Assembly: GCA_016718135.1 (NCBI GenBank) | Contig: JADKEF010000019.1 | Location: forward strand, 186,001 to 250,000 | DNA from: Acidobacteriota bacterium | GTDB taxonomy: Bacteria > Acidobacteriota > Blastocatellia > Pyrinomonadales > Pyrinomonadaceae | Direction of reading: 5' to 3' | DNA length: 64,000 nt | Shown here: in pieces, positions 52,666 through 63,983 of the stretch | Numbering within the stretch: the stretch's first letter is position 1 | Layout: the number at the start of each line of letters is the position of its first letter | The notes under the pieces: generated by a model | Databases searched by the model: none | Told to the model about the DNA's origin: nothing | The model's input: the letters and a program-made list of their open reading frames with translations, nothing else | Made by a program: the position numbers and the translations under genes

Positions 52666-53637
52666 TTACGCTTTTTTGGCTAAAGTGTTTTCTGAACTTT
52701 GAAACCACTCGATAGTAGACTTTAAGCCGGCATCCAACGGCGTCTTCGCCGTCCAGCCAAGCCCGCTTAGCCGTGATACATCTAATAATTTTCGTGGCGT
52801 GCCATCGGGTTTATCAGTATCGTAAGTGATACTGCCGCTAAAACCTATGATCTCGCCGATCATCGATGCAAGTTCCCTGATCTCAATATCTTCGCCGCAG
52901 CCAATATTAACATGGGAGATCCCCTGCCCGTAGATGTCGCTGGCTTCCACGTTCTCAAGCAAAAACAGGATCGCGTCGGCGAGATCGTCAACGAGAAGAA
53001 ACTCCCGTCGAGGAGTTCCGCTGCCCCAGACGATTACCTCGGGATCACCATTTGCTTTTGCAGCCGAAAATTTACGTATCAAAGCCGGAATTACGTGCGA
53101 TGAATCGAGGTCGAAGTTGTCGTTCCGGCCATACAAATTGGTCGGCATCACCGAATAGAAATTGGCACCATGCTGCCGATAATAGTTCTCACAAAGCTTG
53201 ATCCCTGCGATCTTGGCGATTGCATAAGGCTCGTTGGTCGGCTCAAGCGGGCCGGTGAGCAAGGATTCCTCTATGATCGGCTGATCGGCGAGCCGCGGAT
53301 ATATGCACGAGCTGCCGAGGAAAATCAGCTTTTCCACCCCAGCCTTGAACGCGGTGTGTATGACATTCGTTTCGATGGCCAAATTCTCGAACAGAAAATC
53401 AGCTCTAAACGTGTCGTTCGCGAGTATCCCGCCGACTTTGGCAGCCGCTAGAATGACTATCTCCGGCTGTTTTTCTTCAAAAAACTCACGAACCGAGGCC
53501 TGATCTATCAGATCGAGATCCGCAGATGTTGTCGTCAAAAGTTCGGAGCACCCATGTGCCTCAAGCAGGCGCACGATCGCGCTCCCGACCATGCCCGTTG
53601 ACCCGGCAACAAATATGCGTTTTTTCTTAAGGCTCAT
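52666..53637 (-). CDS. fcl: GDP-L-fucose synthase
   Basis: Epimerase-reductase that finishes GDP-L-fucose. 323 residues; NADP loop FVAGSTGMVGSAIVR, LAAAKVGGILAN, SSCIYPRLADQPI and catalytic YAIAKIAGIKLCENY are the family signatures. Four bases upstream of gmd in the same operon. Confidence 0.95.
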   Translation of the reverse strand: MSLKKKRIFVAGSTGMVGSAIVRLLEAHGCSELLTTTSADLDLIDQASVREFFEEKQPEIVILAAAKVGGILANDTFRADFLFENLAIETNVIHTAFKAGVEKLIFLGSSCIYPRLADQPIIEESLLTGPLEPTNEPYAIAKIAGIKLCENYYRQHGANFYSVMPTNLYGRNDNFDLDSSHVIPALIRKFSAAKANGDPEVIVWGSGTPRREFLLVDDLADAILFLLENVEASDIYGQGISHVNIGCGEDIEIRELASMIGEIIGFSGSITYDTDKPDGTPRKLLDVSRLSGLGWTAKTPLDAGLKSTIEWFQSSENTLAKKA

Positions 53638-53664
53638 CGACGCGGCGGCTGGCTTCCCTATCGG

Positions 53665-56127
53665 CTACTCAGGGTCACTCGAGTTGTAATTGCTGCGATG
53701 ATAGTAGCTCTGATAGTAATAATAGTTGTCTTTTGCGTTGAGATTGACGTTGTTAAGAACCACACCGAATACCTTTGCGCCGATCTCCTGCAGCAACTGC
53801 CGCGAGCGTTTAACGACCTGTCTCGAACTACGTCCCGCATTAACCACAAGAATTACGCCGTCAACCATTGACGCGATCAGTACGCCATCAGTAAACGAAG
53901 CGATCGGCGGAGAATCGACGACAACATGCGTAAACCGAGCCTGCAACATCTTTAGCAACAGAGCCATTTGTGGTGAGCCGATCAACTCCGCCGGATTAGG
54001 CGGGATCGGGCCTGACGTAAGCATGTATAGCTTTGATTTCTCATCCTGTCGGACTGCTGCGGTTATATCTGCGTCGGTCAATTCGCTCGAGAGCAAGGTG
54101 CTTAGCCCGTTGCCGTTCTCGATGCCAAAGATCGAATGAAGTCGCGGGCGACGCATATCGGCGTCGATGATGAGGACCTTGGCACCGGTTTGAGCGAGGC
54201 TGATCGCGGTGTTTGTCGCAGTGGTCGTTTTACCTTCGGATGGCAGACTCGATGTTATGAGAAGTGACTTCGGAGCGTGGCCTGCGGTTGACAATAAGAT
54301 CGAGGTCCTCAAATGCCGATAAGCTTCAGCCAGCGACGAGCGCGAGTCGGCGGATATCAGCAATGGTGATGTCGGCGACAATTCATCGCCTCCTTCCCCT
54401 GCACCGACCAGAAGCAACTTACGCTTCGGCATCGACTCCATTGCCGGGATCGCAGCGAGTGCCGGAAGCTGCAAATAATTCTCGATCTCTTCGGTAGTCC
54501 GGATCGTATCATCAAGATACTCAAGGAAAAGAGCGAGGCCCATTCCAAAAAGCGTCGATAGGAAAGTGCTGCGGCGACGGTCATCAAACGACGCGGCGAG
54601 ACCGGAACATCGGACGGGATCGCCGGCTCTGTAATACTGATATTGTTGTCAGTTCCCTGAGCAGCTATGTCGTTTCCGCTAAACTGTTTCCGGAGATTAT
54701 CAAGAAATCCTTTTTTTGTATCGATGTTCTGCTTCAAGAGCGAGATGTCCACCGCGCTGGTACTCTGCCCCTGAGCAGCCCCATACTGTTTATCAAAATC
54801 AACACGGATCTTGTCTTCTTCGGCCTTTGCCGACAGATACTTCGTCCGGAGATTCTGGAGCAGATCGGTCGAAACCCTGTTTCGAAACGCAGCAAGATCT
54901 TTCTGCATCTTCCCGACGGCGTTATCGATAGACTCTTCGTACGCTTTTATCTGGGTGTCGATCTGTTTGATCTCAGGTGCACCTTCCTCAAAAAGCTCCA
55001 GCTTTTCGATGCGTTGATTGCGAAGCTCGCTGATCTTCTTGATCGTCTCGGTTTGAAGAACCTGAATACTGTTTTCGCGTTCCGTCGTGTACCGGGCGGT
55101 AGCAACCTCGGCGAGAGCCTTGACCTTGTCGGGCGATTTGCTGACTTCCAAATACTCTGATTCAGCCGTCTTTCGTTTTTGTTCAGCGTCGAGCAATTGC
55201 TTGTTCAAGCCTGAAAGCCTGTCACCGACGATCGTCTGATCGCCTTCGGTCTTCAGAATGCCGGCTTCCTGAGTAAGTCTAACGAGTTTTGCTTCGTCGC
55301 TTTGGATCTCGGCATCGAGTGTCGATATACGCTCGGTAAGAAATGTATTTGTCTTCTTGCTCGTCCCGGAACGCTTCTCTTGATTCATCTCCGTAAAGGT
55401 CTTCGCCATCGAATTGACGACAAAAGCCGCGAGTTCCGGGCTCGTGTGCCGATACGTGATATCTATCAGTCGCGTATCTTTGACCGTAGCTCTCGATTCG
55501 CGGCGTGGATCGATGTCGAGGTTCAGCTTAATTGCTTTGACAAAGGGTTGAAGGCGGACGGCATCAGCGATCTCTTCATTTGTCAGGAGCGAATTGTCTG
55601 CGAGTAAATCGTCGGGCGTTTTCGTTTTAGAGTCGTCCGTTGCCAAACCGACCGAGCGAAGGATCGACCGAAATGTTGACGTCGAACCGGCCTCTTTGAG
55701 TTTCAGGAACTCTGGATGCGTATCCAGATTCTGCTCTTTGATAGTGCGGCGAAGCAGATTATCACTCAAGAGCAATTGAAGCTGCGTATTGAAATAGGCC
55801 GGATCCGAATTCATGGAAGGCCGTTGTCTGTCAACCGAAACCAGATCGGGATTTGCCTGTTCGAATCCACCTGAACGACCGCGTGGGCCGAAAAACACTT
55901 GGCTGACGTGCCATGTAGATCGCAGTCAAAGTAGTGATCAGCACGGTCAGGCCGATAACCAACCATAAACGCTTGCGGATAGCTCGCCAATAGTCGGCGA
56001 GTTGAAAGCCGTCAGCGGTCTGCAAATTCCGGTACGACGGATAACCGCCGGTCGCGGGAGCCGTCGATTCAAACTGGATCTCCGCCTCGCTTAGCGGATT
56101 GCGGATTATTCCACGCGGTTCGTTCAT
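53665..56127 (-). CDS. Wzc-like polysaccharide co-polymerase and tyrosine autokinase (at least three frameshifts)
   Basis: Reassembled from three overlapping frames. The N-terminal part, from ATG 56127, has FQLADYWRAIRKRLWLVIG, the Wzz membrane helix. The middle (about 55890 to 54570) is a long periplasmic coiled coil. The C-terminal part has the second membrane segment LFGMGLALFLEYLDDTI, then the BY-kinase: Walker A SSLPSEGKTT, A-prime VLIIDADMRRP, Walker B HVVVDSPP, and a Tyr-rich tail (YYYYQSYYHRSNY) of autophosphorylation sites. Shifts fall at the AAAAA run 55891-55895, nearby at about 55860, and at the AAA run 54563-54565. Controls chain length and export with Wza. About 820 residues when joined. 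Confidence 0.87.
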
Positions 56128-56145
56128 ACAGAATTTTGGGGAACC

Positions 56146-57109
56146 TTAAAACCTTAGGGCGGCGTTCGGTGCCGCGTTCTTGATAGCGTTGGCAAAACCG
56201 TACATGATAGCTTTAGCTTTGTCCTCGGATACGGCAACGATGTCGTTTGGCTGAAGGATCGGATCGGGTATCTTACCTTTGTCGATCTGATTCAAGTCAA
56301 AAACGAGTTCTTCGCGCTCCCCGCTATCGCCTTTTTGACGAAGTATACGTATCTTGTCTTTTTTGGCAGCTGGCTTAAGGCCCTCTGCGGTCACAATGGC
56401 TTGGGTGAGCGTCGTGGTCTCGCGAATCTTGATAGCTCCCTCTTGCTTCACGTTCCCATAGACGTAGACAATGTCTGCCTCTAAAACCGAGACTAGGTCG
56501 CCCGGCTGCATCCAGAAGGTTTTCTTTCCTTCCTGGATGTCACGCAACTTGAAGCTATAAACGTTAATTTCCTGATCAGGTTCGTCGGCCTGTTTGCACT
56601 TCGACGTGCTGCCGGTCCGCGAAACGATCAGGCGGGTTCCCGACTCCTTGTTTGGACCGCCGGCCATGGCGAGCATTTCGAGAAGGTGAAACCTCCGCCT
56701 AACAAAGAAATAATCAGGTTTTCCAACCGCACCCATTACACCGATCGACTGTGATCTCTGCTCAGCTACGCTAACCGTAACTTCTGGGTCCCGGATGAAT
56801 TTCGCCTTAAAAGCAGCGGCGAGGCTCGCGTGCCAATTCAGACTCAGATTTACAGACCGCGACGACCGGCTTGTCCAAACGAAACAGTGTAATAGTGCCA
56901 TTTGGACCAACCGACACCCGTTGGCTCAACTCCGCGTGCTTAAAAACTCTGACCTCCAGCACATCCTGAAACCCAATACGATAACGATCATCGTCCTTCT
57001 CCATCGCCGCTACCGTCACATCTGACGGAGTCGACGTCTGCGCCGAGATGCCAACAAATGAGAACAGAGCCAGAACAGTTACCGATAATGTGGTGATAAT
57101 ATTTCTCAT
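56146..57109 (-). CDS. Wza-like polysaccharide export protein (one frameshift)
   Basis: Periplasmic/outer-membrane export channel protein. The first frame, from ATG 57109, has a signal peptide (to about SAQT) and the poly_export core YRIGFQDVLEVRVFKH, VGPNGTITL and KPVVAVCKSESELA. A shift near 56822-56826 leads to LAAAFKAKFIRDPEVTVSV, then SLBB domains (VGKPDYFFVRRRFHLLEMLA, VYVYGNVKQEGAIKI). No lipobox Cys is visible. Joined length about 320. It is the first gene of the EPS operon, so the operon promoter should lie in the 190-base gap to mutS. Confidence 0.86.
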
Positions 57110-57300
57110 AATACTTCGTGAGATCGGTACCGGCCGCTAAACAAATCGCTCGTCGGAAACGGAACTATCGTAACGTCTGAGTCCTCTAAAAAGGCTTTAC
57201 TACAAACGATAATAGTACCAAAAGCCGTCCGACATTGAAACACAAGTTTTGCAACAAGCCGCCTTTTAGCTAAACTCTGAGACACATACTGACGCACAAG

Positions 57301-59951
57301 ATGGAAACCGCGACGCCGATGCTTCGGCAATATCTCGATATCAAAAGCTCTATCCGGGAACGATATTGTTCTTCCGGCTAGGCGATTTCTATGAGATGTT
57401 CAACGAGGACGCGATAGTTGGCTCTCGTGAATTGGAGATCACACTTACTGCTAGACAAAAAGACGGCCCAAATCCAGTTCCAATGTGCGGCGTCCCGCAT
57501 CACGCGGCCGCAAATTACATCGCACGTCTGGTCCGAAAAGGCTACCGAGTCGCCATCTGCGAACAGACCGAAACTCCTACAAAAGGCGTAAAGCTAGTAA
57601 AACGTGAAGTTGTGCGCGTCATCACGCCCGGAACTGCGATCGATCCGCAGTTGGTTGAGTCGAGAGATTCCGTCTATTTAGCCGCCATTTGCGGGTCGGG
57701 AGACACGTTTGGCGTCGCCTTTCTAGAGACCTCGTCCGGCCATTTCTCTGCGACTGAGATCACCGGAATGAATGCCTGGCAGAAAGTCTGCGAAGAGATC
57801 GACGCCTTCGCACCGCGCGAGTTGCTCTATCCGGAATCGATGGAAACGACGATCCGGCAGACGTTTGCGGGCGATACGACCGCGAATTTGTTCGATCAAA
57901 AGCCGGTTTCAACCACGCTAACGCTAACTTCGCGGCCGCACGACGATTTTGACGAAAAACAATCTGAAACTCGCCTGACACGGCAGATGGAAGTGGCGCA
58001 CCTATCCGGATTTGGCTTTGATGGGCACGGAGAGGCCGTTCGAGCAGCCGGAGCGTGCCTCTAAGTACGCTCAGGACACGCAGCGTGCGACCGCTGGGCA
58101 CATTTCGGAGATCAAGTTTTCGAGACGGCAGATTGCATGGGTGGGGTTCTGGATGCGGTGACGCTGAGAAATCTAGAGATATTCGAGTCTCGCGGTGAAA
58201 AGTCGAAGAATACGCTCTTCGGCTTGCTGGATGAGACGGTCACAGGAATGGGCTCTCGATTACTGAGACAATGGATATCAAGACCGTCGCTTAAGCGAGC
58301 GGAAATTCAAACGCTACTAGCGGCCGTTACTGAGCTTTCAGACCCGATCCTACGAGAAAAGCTCCGATATTTGCTCAAACAGGTCTCCGATCTCGAACGC
58401 CTCATCGGCCGCCTTAATCTCGGGACTGCGACGCCTCGAGACATCGTTGCTCTCGGCCGTTCGCTCGGACAGGCTCCGCAGGTCAATCAGGTTTTGGCTG
58501 ATGCTCAGTCGTTGTTGCTCCAAGTTCTTGCCGAAAATGTCTTTGAACTTCCCGAGATCCGCGACCTGATCGAACGTTCGATAGTTGACGAACCTCCGAT
58601 GACTACGGCGGACGGGGGCGTGATTCGCGATGGCTACAACGCGGAGCTTGACGACCTGCGGAGCGTTTCGACCTCGGCGAAGCAGATAATTGCGAGGTTT
58701 GAGGACGACGAGAGGACTCGAACAGGCATAACAAACCTCAAGATCAGATTTAACAACGTCTTTGGCTATTATATTGAGGTCTCAAAGGGCAATGTCAGCC
58801 GTGTTCCAGACGATTACGAACGCCGTCAAACCCTGGCAAATGCTGAGCGATATACGACGCCGCAGCTGAAGGAATGGGAGCAGAAGGTACTCGGAGCGGA
58901 AGAACGAATTGGCCAGCTTGAGGCGGAATTATTTCAGCAGATCCGCGACCGTGTTTGCGGCGAGACCCGGAAGTTGCAATCGACAGCCCGTGCTCTCGCT
59001 ACCCTTGATTCCCTTTGTGCTCTTTCTGAGACAGCGACGAAGAGGAATTTTGTTTGTCCTGTGTTGCATGATGGCGACGAGATCGAGGTCGTCAATGGCC
59101 GCCATCCGGTCGTTGAGGCGTCAATTGGCAATTCGTTCATCCCGAACGACATCCGCATGAATAACTCGACCGACCGTCTGCTCGTGATAACCGGAGCAAA
59201 CATGGGCGGCAAATCTACGTTTTTGCGTCAGGTCGCGATCATACAGATACTCGCTCAAATGGGCTCGTTCGTTCCGGCGACGTCCGCTCGTTTGCCGATA
59301 GTTGACCGCGTTTGGACGCGTGTTGGAGCATCGGATGATCTTGCTTCGGGGCGTTCGACGTTTATGGTCGAGATGACCGAGACGGCAGCGATATTGCACA
59401 ATGCGACGCCTCGAAGCCTTGTGCTACTCGATGAGATCGGCCGCGGCACCTCAACGTTCGACGGCCTCTCGATCGCATGGGCCGTCGCTGAGCATCTGCA
59501 TAATTCGTCCGAACATGCTGCAAAGACCATGTTTGCGACGCATTATCACGAGATGACCGAATTGGCTGAAAATCTGCCCGGAGCGAAGAATTATCAGATC
59601 ACCGCGACCGAAAAGGACGGTGACGTAGTGTTTCTGCACAAACTCCAGCCCGGCAAGGCCTCGAAATCCTACGGAATCGCCGTCGCAAAGCTAGCCGGAT
59701 TGCCCGCAAACGTCATCGAACGTGCCAAAAGCGTCCTCGAAAAGCTCGAACAGTACGAACTCGCCGTCTTCGCCGACGAACGAAAGACGGGCCTAGCTAA
59801 AGCAGCCGGTGGACGACTTGCATCGCAGTTTTCGCTGTTTGCCGTTACAAATGAGACGGCGATCAATGAACTACGAGATGTCGATATTGCGAATTTATCG
59901 GCCGCTGAATCTAAAGTATTACTTGAAAAGATCAAAGCTAAGATAGTGTAG
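57301..59951 (+). CDS. mutS: DNA mismatch repair protein MutS (about three frameshifts)
   Basis: Mismatch-recognition ATPase. The ATG at 57301 starts METATPMLRQYLDIK; one missing A in the run at 57343-57346 joins it to YPGTILFFRLGDFYEMF, which holds the Phe-x-Glu (FYE) mismatch-binding motif. The second frame ends at 58064. Coding continues through a short frame (KYAQDTQRATAGHI) to a third frame from about 58115 that carries the core, clamp and ATPase: Walker A GANMGGKSTFLRQ, Walker B LVLLDEIGRGTSTFDG, and THYHEM. Joined length about 880 residues, normal. Divergent from wza. Homopolymer errors are the likely cause of the breaks. Confidence 0.93.
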
Positions 59952-59960
59952 GAGATAAAG

Positions 59961-60987
59961 ATGGCTAACCGCCGAACATTTCTAAAGACCTCGCTGGCCG
60001 CCTTGCCGCTTCTTGCGGCTCAAAATACTGAAGCAGCTGAGCGAGTTGTTCGATACAAAACCGGTCGTTGTCTCTACCTGGGACAGCGGCATTCGAGCAA
60101 ACGAGGCTGCATGGAAAGTCCTGAAAGCTGGCGGAGAAGCAATAGACAGTGTCGAACAGGCATCGCGTTCGGCTGAAGCGGAAGCAAGTTGCTGTGTCGG
60201 GCTCGATGCGTTTCCCGACCGCGACGGTTTTGTCACGCCAGATGCTTCGATAATGGATCACAGATCGAATTGCGGCAGCGTCGTCTTCCTTCAGAACATA
60301 AAACACCTCGATTTCGGTCGCCCGAAGCTGATGGAAACCGACAAAACACGTCGTTCTCGCGGGCGACGGAGCCCTGCAATTTGCGATCGAGAACGGCTTT
60401 GAGCGAATGCCTTGGAAACTCTCAGCAGACGCTGAGAAAGAGTGGAGTGGCTTAAGAAGTTGGAATACAAGCCGTGATGAACATCGAGAACCGCAAACCT
60501 GTAAGCCAAAACTCGCTTTCGGCTCCAAATACATTCGACGATGGCTCGTTCAACCACGACACGATGGGGACGATCGCCTCGATACGAAAGGCGATCTTTC
60601 GGGTTCATGTACCACAAGCGGAATGGCATTTAAGATGCACGGCCGTGTCGGCGATTCGCCGATCATCGGGGCCGGGCTATTCGTCGATAACAAGGTCGGA
60701 GCCGCGACCAGTTCGGGCGTTGGCGAAGAAGTTATCCGCATCTGCGGCACGCACACGATCATCGAACTGATGCGTTTGGCTATTCCCCAAAAAAGGCTTG
60801 CTCCGAGGCCGTCAAACGCATCGTAGAGCGAGATCCGAAAGCCGCAAAGGACTTTCAGGTCGGCTTCATTGCGATATCAAAACTCGGAGACGTCGGAGCG
60901 TATTCCATCCAGCCCGGCTTTCTCCCTATTCCGTTACCAACTCGACTCGCAAATACGACGCTGATGGCAGAGAGTTATTTCAAATAG
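59961..60987 (+). pseudogene. Glycosylasparaginase (N4-GlcNAc-Asn amidase) with many frameshifts
   Basis: Pieces in all three frames follow the order of this Ntn-hydrolase family. A Tat-type signal ANRRTFLKTSLAALPLLAA comes first. Then VVVSTWDSGIRANEAAWKVL, DASIMDHRSNCGSVVFLQNI, the autocleavage/nucleophile Thr in HDTMGTIAS, SGSCTTSGMAFKMHGRVGDS, and GVGEEVIRICGTH; the last recognisable piece is VGFIAISKLGDVGAYSIQPG. The best stop is TAG at 60985-60987. Four or more single-base shifts are needed within 1 kb while family residues are otherwise kept, which argues for sequencing error over decay. The enzyme cleaves the GlcNAc-Asn bond of glycoprotein-derived glycopeptides, in the periplasm given the signal. 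Confidence 0.78.
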
Positions 60988-61063
60988 GGATCAATCCTCG
61001 GAAGGTTGGTATTCTTTGGGCTTGCCCGTCTCATTGGTGCGTGTTTCTCCGTCATGGCACTTC

Positions 61064-61123
61064 GCGGCTTGCCGCCCAAGAACCGAAGTAGTCCTGAATT
61101 TTGTCGTTTGGGCGGCAAGCCGC
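61064..61123. repeat. Perfect 16-base inverted repeat
   Basis: GCGGCTTGCCGCCCAA at 61064-61079 and its exact inverse TTGGGCGGCAAGCCGC at 61108-61123, with a 28-base loop. It lies between the glycosylasparaginase and the GH3 gene. No T-tract; probably a repeat rather than a terminator. Confidence 0.85.
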
Positions 61124-61173
61124 GCATGAATTTCACATACCTTCGTCAAGCTGTTAAAATCAAGGTTTTTACG

Positions 61174-62276
61174 ATGATCGAACAACTTCGCTCGCTCACC
61201 TTGGAGCAAAAATAGGACAATTATTCTTTATCGGCATCGGCGGGCCCGAATTGATAGTGCCACCGAGCAACTTCTGAAAGAGTTGTCTCCGGGAGGAGTT
61301 TGTCTTTTTGCGAGGAATATTCGAGAGGCCCGCAGACTAGAGATCTGCTCGACGCAATCCGTGAAAAGTCCGTCACACTTCCCTTTTTAAGTATCGATCA
61401 GGAAAGGCGGCCCCGTTGATCGACTCCGCCGGGTCCTTACGCCGATGCCAGCGGCGAACAAGATCACAAATACTCAAGAAGCTACCGAATTGGGATCGAT
61501 AGTCGCCGACGCTCTCCGAATTCTTGGCTTCAATATGGATTTTGCTCCCGTTGTCGATGTCATCAACGACGAACGTGCGGGACAAAAATGGACCCATTAT
61601 CCCGTGAATTCGGGCGTTCAAGCGAGGATGTCGTCGCACTCGCCGGAGCTTTCTCGATAGCCTCCAAACCGGCGGCATTGTCGGCTGCGTCAAACATTTT
61701 CCAGGCCTCGGAGCCTGCAGGTCGATTCGCATGAGGAATTACCGCAGGTTTTGATCGGCGAGGGCGAGTTTACAAACGTCGATCTCTTCCCTTACCGCGA
61801 ATTGCTCAAAACGGCGAAATATCTGTCGTAATGGCGGCTCACGCGGCCTTTCCTGGGCATAGTTTGCAGGAAATAGACGAAAATGGGAAACTTTTACCGT
61901 CTTCATTGAGTAAGAATTTCATTACAAGTCTCCTGCGAGGACGCCTCGGATTTGACGGGCTGGTGATAACGGACGATCTTGAGATGGGAGCAATTGTAAG
62001 AAATTACGGCATCGGGGATGCCTGTAAGCAGGCCGTAAATGCCGGCCTAGATATGCTAGCCATCTGTGCTGATGAAGGACGTATTCGTGAAGGTTACAAT
62101 GCTGTTCTCGACGCCGTCCGTAGCGGCGAAATCACTGAAGCTCGGCTAGACGAGTCGCTCGTCCGTATTGCGACGGTTCGTTCCAAACTTTCCGAACCGA
62201 GCGAGTTCGACCAAACAAACTATCACTCCTCTCCGAACGGATCGCCGCATTGAACGAAAATCTCTCCAAGAGTTAA
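61174..62276 (+). pseudogene. Beta-N-acetylhexosaminidase, GH3 (NagZ-like), with many frameshifts
   Basis: Starts at ATG 61174 (MIEQLRSLTLEQK); one missing A in the run at 61208-61212 restores IGQLFFIGIGGPEL. Further pieces in changing frames are LSIDQE, FNMDFAPVVDV, the GH3 motif KHFPGLG near 61695, MAAHAAFPGHS, and TDDLEMGAI near 61970 with the catalytic Asp. The frame finally ends ALNENLSKS at TAA 62274-62276. About 365 residues when joined, the size of NagZ. The enzyme removes terminal beta-GlcNAc from peptidoglycan fragments or glycans. No signal peptide is seen, so cytoplasmic action is likely. Error versus decay is unresolved. Confidence 0.8.
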
Positions 62277-62294
62277 GGATTCAAATCGATTGTT

Positions 62295-63920
62295 GTGCGT
62301 AAATTGCTTTTATTGTCATCGATAGCCTGTTTCTTCGCCACTGCTTCGACGTGCCGCCAGCGAACCTCTGATGCCGCAACGGTTGCTCTGCCTGAGAAAT
62401 TCACGACGCTGGATACGCTGACGACGGCTTCGTCGGAATCGTCGGCAGAACGTATCAAGAATCTGATGTTCAACACGCTCGTGCGAAAGGACGAAAATTT
62501 TGACTACGTGGGCGAACTGGTCAAAGACATCACGACGTCGCCTGACAATCTGACGATCACATTTACGCTGCGAGACAATGTTAAATTTCACAACGGCAAA
62601 GCTCTGACGTCAGCTGATGTGAAATATACCTTTGACGAGCTGTTTAAGGCGAACGGATTTAAGGCAAAAGCTTTTTCGACACGGTGCCGCTTGACAAGGC
62701 CGACACGCCAAAGCCAACCGAAGCACCGGCCGCGAACTCGAACGCGGTCGCAAAGCCGGTCTGAACCAAAGACCAAATCTGTTCCGCACATCACATCGAT
62801 CGCAACGCCTGACGCAAAAACAGTTGTTTTTGCTGTCACGCGGCCAGCTTTACGAAATCAGTTTCTTTCAAATCTCGTTGCGATTCCGATCATTCCCGAA
62901 GGATCGGTCGGCCAGCAAAAAAGAATCACCCGTCGGATCCGGGCCGTTCAAGTTCGTAAGCTTTGACGCCTCGCAGAATATCATCGAACTCGCCGCGAAT
63001 CCTGACTATTGGGAAGGTGCCCGAAGATCGCGAAATTAAGACTCAAAACGATCACCGACGCCGCTTCCCTGCAGGCCGAACTGCAAACCGGTGGCGTCGA
63101 TATCGCCCCAAATCCAACAAATCTGCCGCCCGACATCATCAAGGGCATGGAAACGGCAGCCAATCTGAAGGTCAGGCAAGTTTGACGGCTCGAATATCCA
63201 GTATCTGGTTTTCAATGCTCAAACGGGACCGCTTGAAAACCCAAAAGTCAGGCAGGCAATCGGCTACGCCATTGACCGTGACAAGATCGTTGCCGAACTC
63301 TTGTCCGGACAGGCGAAAGTCGCAAGTTCGATCCTGCCGTCGCAATCATGGGCATATTCGCCCGGAACCGCATACAAATTCGATCCAGCGAAAGCAAATC
63401 ATTGCTACAGGAGCCGGGATACAAGAACGAACCGATCAATTTCAAATATCGTGCGGGCAGTGCCGCAGTTAATCAGTATGCCCAGGTCATACAGAGTGCG
63501 CTAAACGACGCCGGACTTAACATTCAGATCGAGACGCTCGACGGGCCAACGATCTTCAACAACTCGCTCAGGCCAATATCAGATGTACACCGGCATTTGG
63601 GTCGGCGGCAATCAGGACCCGATCTTCTTGCGAGATCTGTTTAGCTCGACCAAGATCCCCGGCGGCACGGTCTCGTGCTGCAACCGCAGCCGCTACACCA
63701 ACGCCGAGGTGGATAAATTGGTCGAGGATGCGGTCAACGCTACAGACAAGGCCAAGGCAAAGCAGCTCTACACAAAGACCTGGGACATGGTCAGCAACGA
63801 CCTGCCTCTCTTGCCGCTCTGGTATCCGGCAAATATCGTCGTTTCGAACAAGCGCATGGCAACGTCAAGATGTCCGGCAGTGGCGACTGGAGCTTTTTGA
63901 AGGATATTACGCTGCAGTAA
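62295..63920 (+). pseudogene. Peptide/nickel-type ABC transporter substrate-binding protein with many frameshifts
   Basis: Starts at GTG 62295 with a hydrophobic signal ending near a Cys (ATASTC), possibly a weak lipobox. Family 5 solute-binding segments follow in all frames: TTLDTLTTAS, FTLRDNVKFHNGKALTSADV, VGSGPFKFVSFD, NPDYWEGA, VRQAIGYAIDRDKIVAELL, GYKNEPINFKYR and QMYTGIWVGG. Near the end are WDMVSNDLPLLPLWYPAN and LKDITLQ. The TAA at 63918-63920 closes it. About 530 residues when joined. Binds oligopeptides or glycopeptides in the periplasm; permease genes are not in the window. Confidence 0.82.
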
Positions 63921-63942
63921 ATGGCACTTAGCGTTGGGGCTC

Positions 63943-63970
63943 TTGACAATAGAATCCCAGACGCTAAAAT
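63943..63970 (+). promoter_or_regulatory. Promoter of the tRNA gene
   Basis: TTGACA at 63943-63948 and TAAAAT at 63965-63970 are separated by 16 bases, 13 bases before the first base of the tRNA. Confidence 0.75.
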
Positions 63971-63983
63971 AATGGTTTGCCAC

